Source: Pleurocapsaceae cyanobacterium CSU_1_1 (GTDB lineage: Bacteria; Cyanobacteriota; Cyanobacteriia; Cyanobacteriales; Xenococcaceae). From it: a DNA stretch of 41,277 bases. Where the stretch lies: the NCBI GenBank assembly GCA_012034765.1, contig JAAUOU010000033.1:1-41277 (forward strand), given 5' to 3'. Numbering within the stretch: position 1 is the first letter of the stretch; every line of letters begins with the position of its first letter. Shown here one piece after another: positions 17,883 through 26,491 of the stretch. The translations under genes and the position numbers were made by a program. Under the pieces are notes generated by a model. That model searched no databases. It had not been told where the DNA came from and was given only the letters and a program-made list of their open reading frames with translations.

Positions 17883-18165
17883 TAAACACCAGAAAATTTC
17901 ATACAAGACATCCCCTGAATAATCTTTTACCCATTCATGTCCCAATACTTCTCGTTTAGGGATTTAGGGAAATGATTAAGCCCCAATCCCCTAATGCCCC
18001 AATTCCCTACTGTTCTAGTTTTTCTATTAGTTGTTAAACGAGAAGTATTGATTCATGTCCTATTCCTCCATAGGCTTTAGAAAAGATTCCTAAAGGCACA
18101 ATTAGCAGCAGAGAAAGTAGAATTAAAACTCGTCTTCCTAAGAATTTTTGAGCCATATGAGCCAT
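17883..18165 (-). pseudogene. Remnant of a DUF2809-like membrane protein gene, interrupted by a MITE
   Basis: On the minus strand, a start at 18163-18165 (MAHMAQKFLGRRVLIL...) opens a hydrophobic N-terminal helix up to YGGIGHE. The frame then runs into the MITE and stops at TAA inside its terminal repeat. If the 108-bp element and one 10-bp duplicate are removed, reading continues exactly in frame as EWVKDYSGDVLYEIFWCLL. This matches the pattern of cyanobacterial DUF2809 proteins, which are about 120 residues long. The remaining C-terminal part is missing: homology stops at the hydrolase stop codon (17882). So the gene was damaged at least twice, by a 3' deletion and by the element. Confidence 0.75.
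17943..18050. mobile_element. 108-bp MITE-like element with inverted ends and target duplication
   Basis: The termini are a perfect 16-bp inverted repeat, CAATACTTCTCGTTTA at 17943-17958 and TAAACGAGAAGTATTG at 18035-18050. It is flanked by the direct repeat ATTCATGTCC at 17933-17942 and 18051-18060, a 10-bp target duplication. It has no coding capacity, so it needs a transposase elsewhere. A 10-bp duplication is in the range of IS4-type elements, which is only a hint. The right 59 bp recur identically at 1-59. Confidence 0.88.
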
Positions 18166-18317
18166 AAAAGTTTAACAAAATTTAACGCTCAAACTGATGG
18201 TCATTCTGTCATTCTAATTAGCTTCCCTACTGTAAAATTTCATGTTGCCTTGATTAAAATACTCGTAAGGGCAAATGATCATTCGCCCTTATATAATCGG
18301 CTGTTAATCTTTTAGGT
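18166..18317. other. Intergenic region with a near-perfect palindrome
   Basis: No gene. A 24-bp near-palindrome at 18267-18290, with AAGGGC and GCCCTT at the two ends, lies 28 nt after the ssb stop (minus strand). It has only one G-T type mismatch and could end ssb transcription, though the T tract is weak. Confidence 0.45.
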
Positions 18318-18803
18318 TTAAAAAGGAATTTCATCCCAATCTTCATTGCCACCAGTTGCAGGGGCAGGTTCGGGAGTGAACGCAGGTTCAGAGGAAACAT
18401 AAGCTGGGGCTGCTTGTGGTTTAGGAGTGGGCGCAAAATCAACTAGATTGTCTGGCTGCTGAGTCTGATCTGGTTTGACCGTATAGTTGGCAGTACTAGT
18501 ATTAGCTGTTACAGGATAGACGCGAGAAGCAACTAGTTTAGCCCGTTTTTCTTTGTATCCTTCTGGCATCTCAAACAGATTCATAGATAAGCGACCTTCA
18601 ATAATAATCTGATCTCCTGCACTATAGGTGTTTTGGATCTCTTCAGCTAGCTTGCCCCATCCTTCTACCTGCACTTTGCCAGGGTCTTCTCCCTCTTTGG
18701 TAGATTCAAACTCAACCATCATCGTCGATACACTCGTTTGATCTTGAGTAGAGCGTAGTTCAGGATTGCTGATGATCTGTGCCATCAAAATACAGCTATT
18801 CAT
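18318..18803 (-). CDS. ssb: Single-stranded DNA-binding protein
   Basis: Binds single-stranded DNA in replication, recombination and repair. The 161-residue product has an OB-fold domain (about 1-105), with MNSCILMAQIISNPELR at the start and the conserved VEGWGKLAEEI strand. It continues with a Pro/Ala/Thr-rich linker and ends with the acidic tip DWDEIPF, which recruits partner proteins. The length and the tip are typical of cyanobacterial SSB. It is transcribed away from the disrupted DUF2809-like locus. Confidence 0.95.
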   Translation of the reverse strand: MNSCILMAQIISNPELRSTQDQTSVSTMMVEFESTKEGEDPGKVQVEGWGKLAEEIQNTYSAGDQIIIEGRLSMNLFEMPEGYKEKRAKLVASRVYPVTANTSTANYTVKPDQTQQPDNLVDFAPTPKPQAAPAYVSSEPAFTPEPAPATGGNEDWDEIPF

Positions 18804-18906
18804 GGGTTTGCTACTCCTTAAATATCTAAATTACTCGAAACTATGTGAACAATTGTACTATTTATTATTGAGACTTGAGATCTCTTCGTAATTGTAACGG
18901 TAGTTT

Positions 18907-21426
18907 CTAATAACTCTGTTCGCGATCGATAAAATTTTGGACTCGCTGTCGATATTGCAAAAGCTGTTCATCAACCCAAAAGCGATCGCCGCTATTGGCG
19001 TAAATATGCACCAAGGGTTCTCCCGCATCAGGTAAGATTAAGACCCAGTTATCATTCTGTGGATTAATTATTTTTACGCCATCAATCAACTCTAGATTGT
19101 CTTTCGGGTGAGTTTCTAGTAAGTGGCGCATCAAAGAGCCTTTAACTTTCCAAGGACAGCGAACTGAGCAGGATTTATGGTAGATATTAGGTAAATCCTG
19201 ACGAATATCAGCTAGCGATCGCTCTTGAATAGTCAGCATTTCAATTAGTTTAGCAATGCCAAACATGGCATCAAAACCAGGATGAAGCTCAGGAAAAATA
19301 AAGCCCATCTCGCTACTACCACCTAACACTACATGAGGATTATCACGAGATGCTTCCATTAAGGCGGTGGGATTAACTTTAGTACGAATCACTGTCCCAT
19401 CATGACGACGAGCAATTTCTTCGACAGCGCTAGAAGCATTGACAGGAACAACTACTGTGCTACGGGGGTTAGCGGTAAAAATAGTGTTGACCATTAAGGC
19501 AGTTAAGGCTTCTCCACGAATGGGTAAACCCGCCTCGTCTACTAAAATAAGCTGTTCTCCATTAGCAGATACTTGAACTCCAAAATTAGCCCTTAAAGCT
19601 TCCACTACCTGTCCTAATTGATCCAGCAGCACTTCTTTTTGCGTGTTGGAAATAGATGTTTCGTGTAAACTAGCGTTCAGCACCACCGCATCACAGCCAA
19701 ACTTAGCTAGTAGCTGAGGCAAAATAGCTCCCGCCACTGCATATACATAGTCAATGACAATTTTAGAACTGCTGCTACGAACCGCAGCAATATTAATATA
19801 TCTGGCAAAAGCCCGACTGTAGGTATCTAGCACCCCACTAGGGTAACTAACGCTACCGATTTCTTGGACTGAAACTCGGCGTATATCCTCTTTAAAATAG
19901 GCTCCTTCAATCTTCTTTTCTTGGGACTTAGAAACACTGATGCCTTGGCGATCAAAAAATTCAATCAGTAAATAATCAGGTCTACTGGGTTCTAGACGAA
20001 TATGAATTCCGCCTATTACATCAATCATAGTAGTCATCATCGTACGGGCAATAGGAATAGCCGTGGCTTCCAAATTCTGCACATGAATTCCTGTCGACAT
20101 CAACCCAGAAATTATCGCTCGACCGACCATCCGCGAGACGCTGCGCTGATCCCGTGAGACAATTACCGTTGAACCTAATTTCAAGGTAGAGCCATAGGCA
20201 GCACCTAGCTTAACGACAAATTCGGGCGTGATGTCAATGTTGGCTAATCCCGTTACGCCTCTTTGCCCAAAAAGGTTGCGCTGGGCAGTATTACCCCAAA
20301 TCAAGTTAATATTGAGAATCGCCCCAGGCTCAATTCTTTTATTCGGCCACACCCTAACTCCTGAAGCAATTTGGGCTTCTTCCCCAACAATGGATAGGCT
20401 GCCGATCACCGAACCTTCCAAAGCCTGCGATCGCCGATCCATTCTGGTACCGCGAGCGATGGTGCAGGCACGCAAATGAGCTTCATCGCCAACGGTAGCA
20501 CCATTCCAAATAATTGGTCGTTTGAGATTAGCATCAGAACCAATGGTTACATTATCACCAATGACAGTTCCTGCCTCAATTTTAACCCGCGCTCCAATTC
20601 GACAATTGTCGCCAATCATTGCGGGAGATTCAATCATGGCGCTGGGATCGATATAAGTATTGCTGCCAAGCCAAATGCCAGGAGACTTTTCACGGTAGGG
20701 GAAGTCTAATTTAACTTTTTGCTCCAGTGCGTCATATTGAGCTTCACGATAAGCCTCTAGATGACCTATATCACACCAGTAACCTTCGGCAACATAGCCA
20801 TACATTGCTTCTCCTTTTTCTAAAAGGATGGGAAACAAATCATTAGAAAAGTCAGACTCTTCGTTTTCTGGCAGATAATCTAAAACTTCTGGCTCTAGGA
20901 TATAGGTGCCAGTATTCACCGTATCTGAGAAAATTTCACTCAAAGAAGGTTTTTCCAGGAAGCGATTAATTCTACCGTCTGGATCTGTAATTACCACCCC
21001 AAAATCGACGGGGTTAGGTACACGGGTCAAAATTAAAGTAGCTTTTGATTTCTTTTCTCGGTGGAAAGCGATCGCCTCCTGTAAATTGAAATCAGAAATC
21101 GCATCCCCACTAATGGTAATAAAGGTATCATCTAGCCATAGTTGAATATTTTTGACACATCCTGCCGTACCCAACGGCTGTTCCTCCTCTACGGCATAGG
21201 TCATCTGCACCCCAAATTCACTACCGTCTTGAAAATAATCCCGCATCACGTCGGGTAAGTAATAAAGTGTGGCAATAATTTCGGTAATATTGTGACGCTT
21301 TAATAAATTAATTATATGTTCGGCAATGGGGCGATTGAGGATGGGAACCATCGGTTTAGGCAGATCGCAGGTCAAAGGACGTAATCTAGTGCCTGAACCG
21401 CCAGCCATTAGGACTGCTCGCATCAA
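18907..21426 (-). CDS. Mannose-1-phosphate guanylyltransferase / phosphomannomutase-like fusion
   Basis: An 839-residue fusion. The first ~240 residues are a nucleotidyltransferase with the signature MRAVLMAGGSGTRLRPLT and the KPM substrate motif. A left-handed beta-helix covers about 250-370. The C-terminal half (about 385-830) is a phosphoglucomutase/phosphomannomutase fold with the start SRDQRSVSRM. The mutase half lacks the usual catalytic TASHNP (GGIHIRLEPSRPD occupies the place) and I see no DGDGDR metal loop, so it may be a structural or regulatory domain. The start at 21426 follows an AAGGAGG ribosome-binding site. It should supply GDP-mannose or a related sugar nucleotide for envelope polysaccharides. 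Downstream ssb has a separate role. Confidence 0.85.
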   Translation of the reverse strand: MMRAVLMAGGSGTRLRPLTCDLPKPMVPILNRPIAEHIINLLKRHNITEIIATLYYLPDVMRDYFQDGSEFGVQMTYAVEEEQPLGTAGCVKNIQLWLDDTFITISGDAISDFNLQEAIAFHREKKSKATLILTRVPNPVDFGVVITDPDGRINRFLEKPSLSEIFSDTVNTGTYILEPEVLDYLPENEESDFSNDLFPILLEKGEAMYGYVAEGYWCDIGHLEAYREAQYDALEQKVKLDFPYREKSPGIWLGSNTYIDPSAMIESPAMIGDNCRIGARVKIEAGTVIGDNVTIGSDANLKRPIIWNGATVGDEAHLRACTIARGTRMDRRSQALEGSVIGSLSIVGEEAQIASGVRVWPNKRIEPGAILNINLIWGNTAQRNLFGQRGVTGLANIDITPEFVVKLGAAYGSTLKLGSTVIVSRDQRSVSRMVGRAIISGLMSTGIHVQNLEATAIPIARTMMTTMIDVIGGIHIRLEPSRPDYLLIEFFDRQGISVSKSQEKKIEGAYFKEDIRRVSVQEIGSVSYPSGVLDTYSRAFARYINIAAVRSSSSKIVIDYVYAVAGAILPQLLAKFGCDAVVLNASLHETSISNTQKEVLLDQLGQVVEALRANFGVQVSANGEQLILVDEAGLPIRGEALTALMVNTIFTANPRSTVVVPVNASSAVEEIARRHDGTVIRTKVNPTALMEASRDNPHVVLGGSSEMGFIFPELHPGFDAMFGIAKLIEMLTIQERSLADIRQDLPNIYHKSCSVRCPWKVKGSLMRHLLETHPKDNLELIDGVKIINPQNDNWVLILPDAGEPLVHIYANSGDRFWVDEQLLQYRQRVQNFIDREQSY

Positions 21427-21526
21427 AACCTCCTTAAATTTTGACTCGCTTTTTATATACCTGTATCTTAATACTATTAATCAGGCAGTCAGGGGTTAGT
21501 CTTCATTTGCATTAAATTTATCTGCT

Positions 21527-21544
21527 GGCAGAAGGCAGAAAGCA
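21527..21544. repeat. Short heptanucleotide repeat
   Basis: Two copies of GGCAGAA (21527-21533 and 21534-21540) followed by AGCA form a small heptad repeat of the cyanobacterial STRR type, in the gap between the sugar-nucleotide gene and the small membrane protein. Confidence 0.6.
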
Positions 21545-21637
21545 TTTTCGTAAATGACCGTGCCTGTGAGGTCGAAAGAAAATTTGTCAGTTGTTAGAAT
21601 ATAGCAGTTGTGGTTTGTTTGGTTAGCGAGGGTAGAT

Positions 21638-21829
21638 ATGCATTTTCTAGGATTTATCTTGATAGTTGCCTATGTCGGTGGGATTTGGAAGTTTTTATCT
21701 GGGTATCATCGTACCAACTTTAATGCTAGTTTATCAGGACGGATCGGGCTTGCTTTATTATGGCCAGTTTTAATTGTTAGTAATAAGTCTTATCGACGCA
21801 ATTTCAATAAGGCGTTGAAAGGAAGATAA
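21638..21829 (+). CDS. Small membrane protein, unknown
   Basis: A 63-residue protein. ATG at 21638 is preferred to the GTG at 21608 because it gives a compact, membrane-like product. An N-terminal hydrophobic segment (residues 2-16), a second one (LALLWPVLIV) and basic ends are visible. I know no family name. It precedes cobK by 26 nt and may share its transcript, but a functional link is not evident. Confidence 0.65.
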   Translation: MHFLGFILIVAYVGGIWKFLSGYHRTNFNASLSGRIGLALLWPVLIVSNKSYRRNFNKALKGR

Positions 21830-21855
21830 ATAATTAAGTTGTCTTCAAATGGTGC

Positions 21856-22635
21856 ATGAATAAAGTTTGGCTGATTGGGGGAACAAGCGACAGCGCAATC
21901 ATAGCCACTGTTTTGGCTGACTCTGATCTGCCTTTGGTGATCACTGTGACTACAGCCTCAGCTCAAGCTTTATATAATCATCAGGCTGAGATAATTATCG
22001 GCTGTATGAACTTAGCTGCAATGGTTTGTTTTTGTCAACAGCATCAGATTAAAGCTGTGGTCGATGCATCTCATCCTTATGCAACCGAAGTTTCCCTTCA
22101 GGCGATCGCCATTACTAACCAGTTAAACATTCCTTATTTACGTTATGAAAGAATTCACCATCAACCTTTAATTCAAGAGAATGTAATTGAACTAAATAGC
22201 TGGGAACACCTTTTAGCAGGGGATTATTTAACTGCTCAACGAGTACTTTTGACAGTAGGTTGCCAAGCCTTACCAAAGTTTCAGTCATGGCAGAGTAGAA
22301 CTACTTTATTTGCCAGAGTTTTACCCAAAATAAGCTCGTTAGAAACGGCGATCGCCTCTGGCTTCACTAGCGATCGCCTCATTGCCATTCGACCCCCTAT
22401 TAGCTTGGCGACAGAAACAGCTTTATGGCAACAGTGGAATATCTCTTTAGTAGTTACCAAAGCCTCTGGTAAAGCAGGTGGAGAAGAAACTAAACGTAAA
22501 GTAGCAGCTAGCTTAGGAATTCCTTTAATCGTTATCAGCCGTCCTCAAATTATCTATCCTCAACAAACTTCTGTCATTGCGGAGGTATTGGCTTTTTGTC
22601 AAGCGATCGCCTTCCGCGGTCTTAAACCTAACTAG
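21856..22635 (+). CDS. cobK: Cobalt-precorrin-6A reductase
   Basis: NAD(P)H-dependent reductase of the cobalamin corrin-ring pathway, reducing (cobalt-)precorrin-6A to 6B. The 259-residue product starts with the nucleotide-binding IGGTSDS, includes the conserved VVDASHPYATEVS segment around 70-82, and GKAGGEETKRKVAASL before the C-terminal strand IPLIVISRP. The ATG follows a short gap after the small protein gene, and the GNAT gene begins 2 nt after its stop. No cobalamin riboswitch is seen upstream. Confidence 0.92.
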   Translation: MNKVWLIGGTSDSAIIATVLADSDLPLVITVTTASAQALYNHQAEIIIGCMNLAAMVCFCQQHQIKAVVDASHPYATEVSLQAIAITNQLNIPYLRYERIHHQPLIQENVIELNSWEHLLAGDYLTAQRVLLTVGCQALPKFQSWQSRTTLFARVLPKISSLETAIASGFTSDRLIAIRPPISLATETALWQQWNISLVVTKASGKAGGEETKRKVAASLGIPLIVISRPQIIYPQQTSVIAEVLAFCQAIAFRGLKPN

Positions 22636-22636
22636 A

Positions 22637-23071
22637 ATGAATCTTCAACCTTCTGCCTCAATTCAATTAGCAACTTCTATCGCCCAAATCCAACAATGTT
22701 TTCCTGTAATGTCGCAACTGCGACCGCATCTTCAAGCAGATAATTTTGCCCAGCAAGTGCAAGCTCAAAGGTCAACTGGTTATCAACTAGCTTATATCTA
22801 TGATGATCGAGTAGCAGGAGTAGCAGGGTTTAATCTCGCTACTAATTTAGCTTGGGGAAAATATCTTTATCTAGCAGATTTAGTAGTGAATGAGGGTTTG
22901 CGATCGCAAGGTTACGGTCAAGCATTATTTACCTGGTTAATCAAATATGCCCAAGATCACAACTGTCAGCAGTTTCATCTCGATTCAGGAGTTCAAAGGT
23001 TTGCTGCTCACCGATTCTATCTCCGAAACAAAATGAACATCTCCAGTCACCACTTCTCTCTCCAGCTTTAG
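22637..23071 (+). CDS. GNAT-family N-acetyltransferase
   Basis: A 144-residue acetyltransferase. The start at 22637 (MNLQPSAS) is chosen over an upstream in-frame alternative within cobK because it leaves a one-base gap to the cobK stop. Acetyl-CoA binding is indicated by the RSQGYGQALFTWLIKYA stretch (Q/RxxGxG motif), and the following HLDSG.QRFAAHRFYLR fits the GNAT C-terminal part. It is coupled to cobK. Substrate unknown. Confidence 0.88.
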   Translation: MNLQPSASIQLATSIAQIQQCFPVMSQLRPHLQADNFAQQVQAQRSTGYQLAYIYDDRVAGVAGFNLATNLAWGKYLYLADLVVNEGLRSQGYGQALFTWLIKYAQDHNCQQFHLDSGVQRFAAHRFYLRNKMNISSHHFSLQL

Positions 23072-23080
23072 TTAACTTGA

Positions 23081-23106
23081 GTTCACAGTACTGCTCACTG
23101 CTCATT
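23081..23106. repeat. Short heptanucleotide repeat
   Basis: Read on the minus strand, heptads AATGAGC and AGTGAGC are followed by AGTACTG. The unit includes the last codons (Asn-Glu-Gln) and TGA stop of the NeuD-like gene, resembling the situation at the cydA stop. Confidence 0.55.
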
Positions 23107-23745
23107 GAAAACAGGTGGCTTTCTCGTCTTAATCATCCTAGCTGGATTGCCCACTGCCGTCGCATAATCGGGAATATCCCTAATTACCACTGTCCCTGCC
23201 CCGACAGTACACCACTTTCCAATCTGGATCGAGGGAATTACTACCGCACCAGCGCCTATATGCGTTCCTTCTCCTACTTTGACATGACCACATAAAGTTG
23301 CATGGGGAGAAATATGAGCATAGTCGCCAATCTCATTATCATGATCGATACTAGCTGCCGTATTAATCAACACGTGTCTACCTACCTTTGCTGCCGATTG
23401 AACGATCGCACCTTGTAAAATTACTGTTCCCTCACCAATAGTTGATTTAGCCGAGATAATTGCCGTACCGTGAATTGCTTGACCATACTCAGCATTAGTC
23501 CGCAACATCAGATCTAATTCGGCTCTCCTTTGGTTATCCCCTACACTAATAATTAAAGGTGCATCTAATTTTGGAAACGTCTCTCCCTGAACTCTAACCC
23601 CCGAATCGATCGCCATAGTGGTCAATTTTGCACCAAGAGGTTGATCATCAAATACCCCTAGCACTTCGACTCCAAGGCTGTTGAGAATATCGGTAATAAC
23701 CTTAGAATGCCCACCTGCTCCGTATAGATACATATTGCTAATCAA
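23095..23745 (-). CDS. NeuD/PglD-like sugar O- or N-acyltransferase
   Basis: A 216-residue acyltransferase of the NeuD/PglD type. The N-terminal Rossmann-like part begins MYLYGAGGHSKVITDIL, with a sugar-nucleotide binding region to about 95. The left-handed beta-helix hexapeptide repeats follow (ISAKSTIGEGTVILQGAIV, ... HISPHATLCGHVKVGEGTHIGAGAVVI), and the catalytic His is probably in SIDHDNEIGDY. Such enzymes acetylate amino sugars for surface polysaccharides. The C-terminus FNEQ and stop arise in a heptad repeat. It stands alone, convergent with the GNAT gene. Confidence 0.88.
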   Translation of the reverse strand: MISNMYLYGAGGHSKVITDILNSLGVEVLGVFDDQPLGAKLTTMAIDSGVRVQGETFPKLDAPLIISVGDNQRRAELDLMLRTNAEYGQAIHGTAIISAKSTIGEGTVILQGAIVQSAAKVGRHVLINTAASIDHDNEIGDYAHISPHATLCGHVKVGEGTHIGAGAVVIPSIQIGKWCTVGAGTVVIRDIPDYATAVGNPARMIKTRKPPVFNEQ

Positions 23746-24090
23746 GCTAATAAAATAATAATTTTAGTAATTTGACAATATCAATATATTGTTTAAACAA
23801 TAAGATTTTACGGGATTTTAGTGATTATCAAAAAATAAGTATTTTAAGGATAGCGATTTTAAATTATTAAAATTTGATAATTTATGTGATTTAATTACAT
23901 ATTAAGTGTATTAGATTAATTTAAAATGTGTTTTTATTCAAATAGTTAAATTAAATCATTTTTGTTTATTATAGACAACAGATTTATTATGGCTTAAAAC
24001 ATTACATCTAAATCTCGCTCATCTTGCTTAAATAACTGATTATAATCAATTTCCATCCCCAATTATAAGATTAATTTTAGCAATACTCAA
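23746..24090. other. AT-rich divergent intergenic region
   Basis: This 345-nt gap between divergent genes has no open reading frame of interest. It is markedly richer in A and T than its surroundings and holds many A/T runs. It probably contains the promoters of the NeuD-like gene (minus) and of the FAD protein (plus), but I see no clear -35/-10 pair. Confidence 0.5.
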
Positions 24091-25734
24091 ATGCAAGGAT
24101 TACAGAATGAAAGTGTAGTTGTCAATCAAATTGTTCAATCTGAGCGACGACCGTTTCTATCTACAAGCAGCACTTACGATCTGGCAATTGTGGGATCGGG
24201 CATATCTTGTGCATATACTTTGATTCATTATTTGGGTTTACTAGCAGAAAAACTAGCCACAAGAGAAATAGAGAGACAAAAAACTCTTAAAGTTGCAGTG
24301 CTAGACAAGTCTGGAGAGTTTTGGACAGGTATTGCCTATGGTAGTAGATCGAGTCAACAATCTCTAATCATTACTTCTCTCCAAGAATTTCTACCTCAGC
24401 CAGAATGCGATCGCTTTACCAATTGGTTAAGAGCCAATTACAATAGTGTCATCTCAAGTCTTCAAGAAAGACCAGGTGTTTTTAGTAGCCAATGGCTAGA
24501 CTCTTATCAAGCAGCAATTGAGCAAAATCATTGGAATGATATTTTTATACCGCGATATTTATTTGGCTGGTATCTCAAAGAGCGCACAGTAAATTTATTA
24601 GAGGAAGCAGCAGCGCAAAACTATTTGCACTACGAGCTAATTAAGGCCAATGTTTATAATATTCAAAAGCAGTCAGAAGTTTACCAAATCAATACCACAG
24701 AGCATAATTCTCTTCATGCTACCAAAGTAGTTTTGGCGATTGGCAGTCCACCTAACAAAGCAGCTTTTTTAAGTCAATTAAAGTTTTTAGAGCGATCGCC
24801 TGCCGAAGTTAAAAACGAAGTGTGCTGCATCGCTGATATGTATGAACCTTCGCAAAATATTAATATTGAACGTATTCTTCAGCATCTACAAGCTAATTTT
24901 AGACGACCCAAACAAGTTCTGATTATTGGTTCAAATGCCAGTGCGCTAGAAACTATCTACAGCCTCAATAATCTGCCAGAAGCAGCAAAATTAATTGACA
25001 AGTTTGTGGTTGTTTCTCCCAGCGGTGCATTTCCCCATCCTATTAAAGCTACTCCTGTATCTACGACTTATATTGCCCAAAACCTTGATTTACTTCTACA
25101 ACAGGAGAATTTTACCGCTCAACAAATTTATGAAGCAGTTCAACAGGATGTTGCAGCAGCCTTAGCAAACAACGAAACTGTAAATAGTACTTACAGGCTC
25201 ATTTCCCAAAAGGTACTTCAAGCTCTCAATCAGCTTAGTTATCCCGAACAAAAACAATTTGTGATTGAATATGGTGTAAAAATTGGTAAGTTTCAAAGAC
25301 GCGCAGGGTTAGATTACCTTAATGTTGTAGGCAAACTTGTGCTTGAAGGTCGACTAGAATTTGTCAAAGGCAAATTTACCAGCATCATATCTCTAACAAA
25401 AAATCAGTTTGGTTTTAAATATATTCCCCTCAACAGTAGCCAGCCAGAGATATTTACCACTCCTATTCAAGTAGTAATTAACTGCGCTGGATTTCAAGAT
25501 CTGACTCAATCATCTTCCCCTCTAATTAATAATTTGATTCAACAAGGAATTTGTACTCCTAATGATTCTCGTGCTGGCTTTGAGATCAATGAAAATTTTG
25601 AGACACAGCAAAATTTCTATCTTATGGGACCGTTGGTTGCAGGAAACATTAATGATAGGCTAAGAGTCTGGCACGCTGAAAGTTGCGGTCGTATTTTTAA
25701 TCTGTCCCAGAGCTTAGCAGAAGTTTTATTATAG
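24091..25734 (+). CDS. FAD/NAD(P)-binding protein of unknown substrate
   Basis: A 547-residue flavoprotein-like protein. The first FAD-binding motif is IVGSGISCAYTL (about 29-40). A second dinucleotide motif is LIIGSNASALETIY (about 274-287). Further conserved stretches are the LVISTLQEF-like SLIITSLQEFLPQ and the C-terminal FYLMGPLVAGN. This arrangement fits the FAD-NAD(P)-binding family (PF13454) seen with cysteine or peptide metabolism. It lies 19 nt before the YdcF-like gene in the same direction, so an operon is likely. Reaction unknown. Confidence 0.75.
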   Translation: MQGLQNESVVVNQIVQSERRPFLSTSSTYDLAIVGSGISCAYTLIHYLGLLAEKLATREIERQKTLKVAVLDKSGEFWTGIAYGSRSSQQSLIITSLQEFLPQPECDRFTNWLRANYNSVISSLQERPGVFSSQWLDSYQAAIEQNHWNDIFIPRYLFGWYLKERTVNLLEEAAAQNYLHYELIKANVYNIQKQSEVYQINTTEHNSLHATKVVLAIGSPPNKAAFLSQLKFLERSPAEVKNEVCCIADMYEPSQNINIERILQHLQANFRRPKQVLIIGSNASALETIYSLNNLPEAAKLIDKFVVVSPSGAFPHPIKATPVSTTYIAQNLDLLLQQENFTAQQIYEAVQQDVAAALANNETVNSTYRLISQKVLQALNQLSYPEQKQFVIEYGVKIGKFQRRAGLDYLNVVGKLVLEGRLEFVKGKFTSIISLTKNQFGFKYIPLNSSQPEIFTTPIQVVINCAGFQDLTQSSSPLINNLIQQGICTPNDSRAGFEINENFETQQNFYLMGPLVAGNINDRLRVWHAESCGRIFNLSQSLAEVLL

Positions 25735-25753
25735 TTGTGGTCGATGTCTAGCC

Positions 25754-26491
25754 ATGAAAAAGCTCTTTGCCCAAATGCGGAAAAAATATAAGATCTCATT
25801 AATTTTTGTTTTAGGCTTATTATCTGTTGCTGGTATTACCTGGAAACCGATTGCGATTAATTATGGCAAGTGGTTAGCTGCGGGGGAAAGCGATCCTACA
25901 GGAGACATGTCTGTTCTACTTTCAGGCAGCAATGTCCGCTTGACAACTTTGATTGAGCTGTATGAGCGAGGAAAAGTTCAAGGAATTTATTATGCAGCAG
26001 GAATTGATGAAACCGTCGAAGATTTGACCGAATATCGCAATATTTTTGCACAATATAAGCTTCCAACTCAAGACTTATACTGTGGTGAGTTGGTTGAAAG
26101 CACTTTTAATGAGGCACAGGCATTTGAACGCAAAACAGCAGAAATCAAAAATCCTGTCAACAAGATTATCTTAGTATCTGATCGCTATCACCTGCGTCGG
26201 GGTATATGGAGCTTTAACAAAGTGTTGGGAGATGAAATAGAAGTTACAGCCTATTCAACTCCTAGCTCACCAGAAATTGCCGATCTTCACTGGTGGAAAC
26301 ATCAATCCTCCCGCGAACAAGTTATTGATGAGACAAAGAAAATGGGTTTTTACTTTATTTATTATGGCTTGCTCAATCAGGGAAATTTAATTACCCATGG
26401 TGATGTTAACCGAATAACTACAGGAAAAGTATCTCAGGGAGTCAATCGCCCTTGCCAGATTGTCTTACCTCAGTTAACTACTGAAAAGTAG
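25754..26491 (+). CDS. YdcF/SanA-like (DUF218) membrane-anchored protein
   Basis: A 245-residue protein of the ElyC/SanA/YdcF (DUF218) family. A single N-terminal membrane anchor (about 12-30) is followed by the DUF218 core, with LLSGSNVRLTTLIELYERG and the ILVSDRYHLRRGIWSF segment near the end. Relatives in enteric bacteria affect cell-envelope integrity and vancomycin tolerance. Nineteen nt separate it from the flavoprotein upstream, suggesting co-transcription. Its TAG stop abuts the stop of the convergent CPBP gene with no gap. Confidence 0.82.
   Translation: MKKLFAQMRKKYKISLIFVLGLLSVAGITWKPIAINYGKWLAAGESDPTGDMSVLLSGSNVRLTTLIELYERGKVQGIYYAAGIDETVEDLTEYRNIFAQYKLPTQDLYCGELVESTFNEAQAFERKTAEIKNPVNKIILVSDRYHLRRGIWSFNKVLGDEIEVTAYSTPSSPEIADLHWWKHQSSREQVIDETKKMGFYFIYYGLLNQGNLITHGDVNRITTGKVSQGVNRPCQIVLPQLTTEK

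Noticed and set aside
18254-18442. Minus-strand 62-codon frame overlapping ssb
   Set aside because: Out of frame with SSB; the SSB frame has the full OB-fold and the acidic tip.
22577-22636. Longer GNAT start inside cobK
   Set aside because: The upstream in-frame start would overlap cobK by 59 nt and add residues outside the GNAT fold; ATG 22637 is better placed.
23746-24090. AT-rich gap as a replication origin or horizontally acquired island
   Set aside because: No DnaA-box clusters were recognised and the flanking genes have the usual composition with HIP1 sites, so only promoters are assumed.
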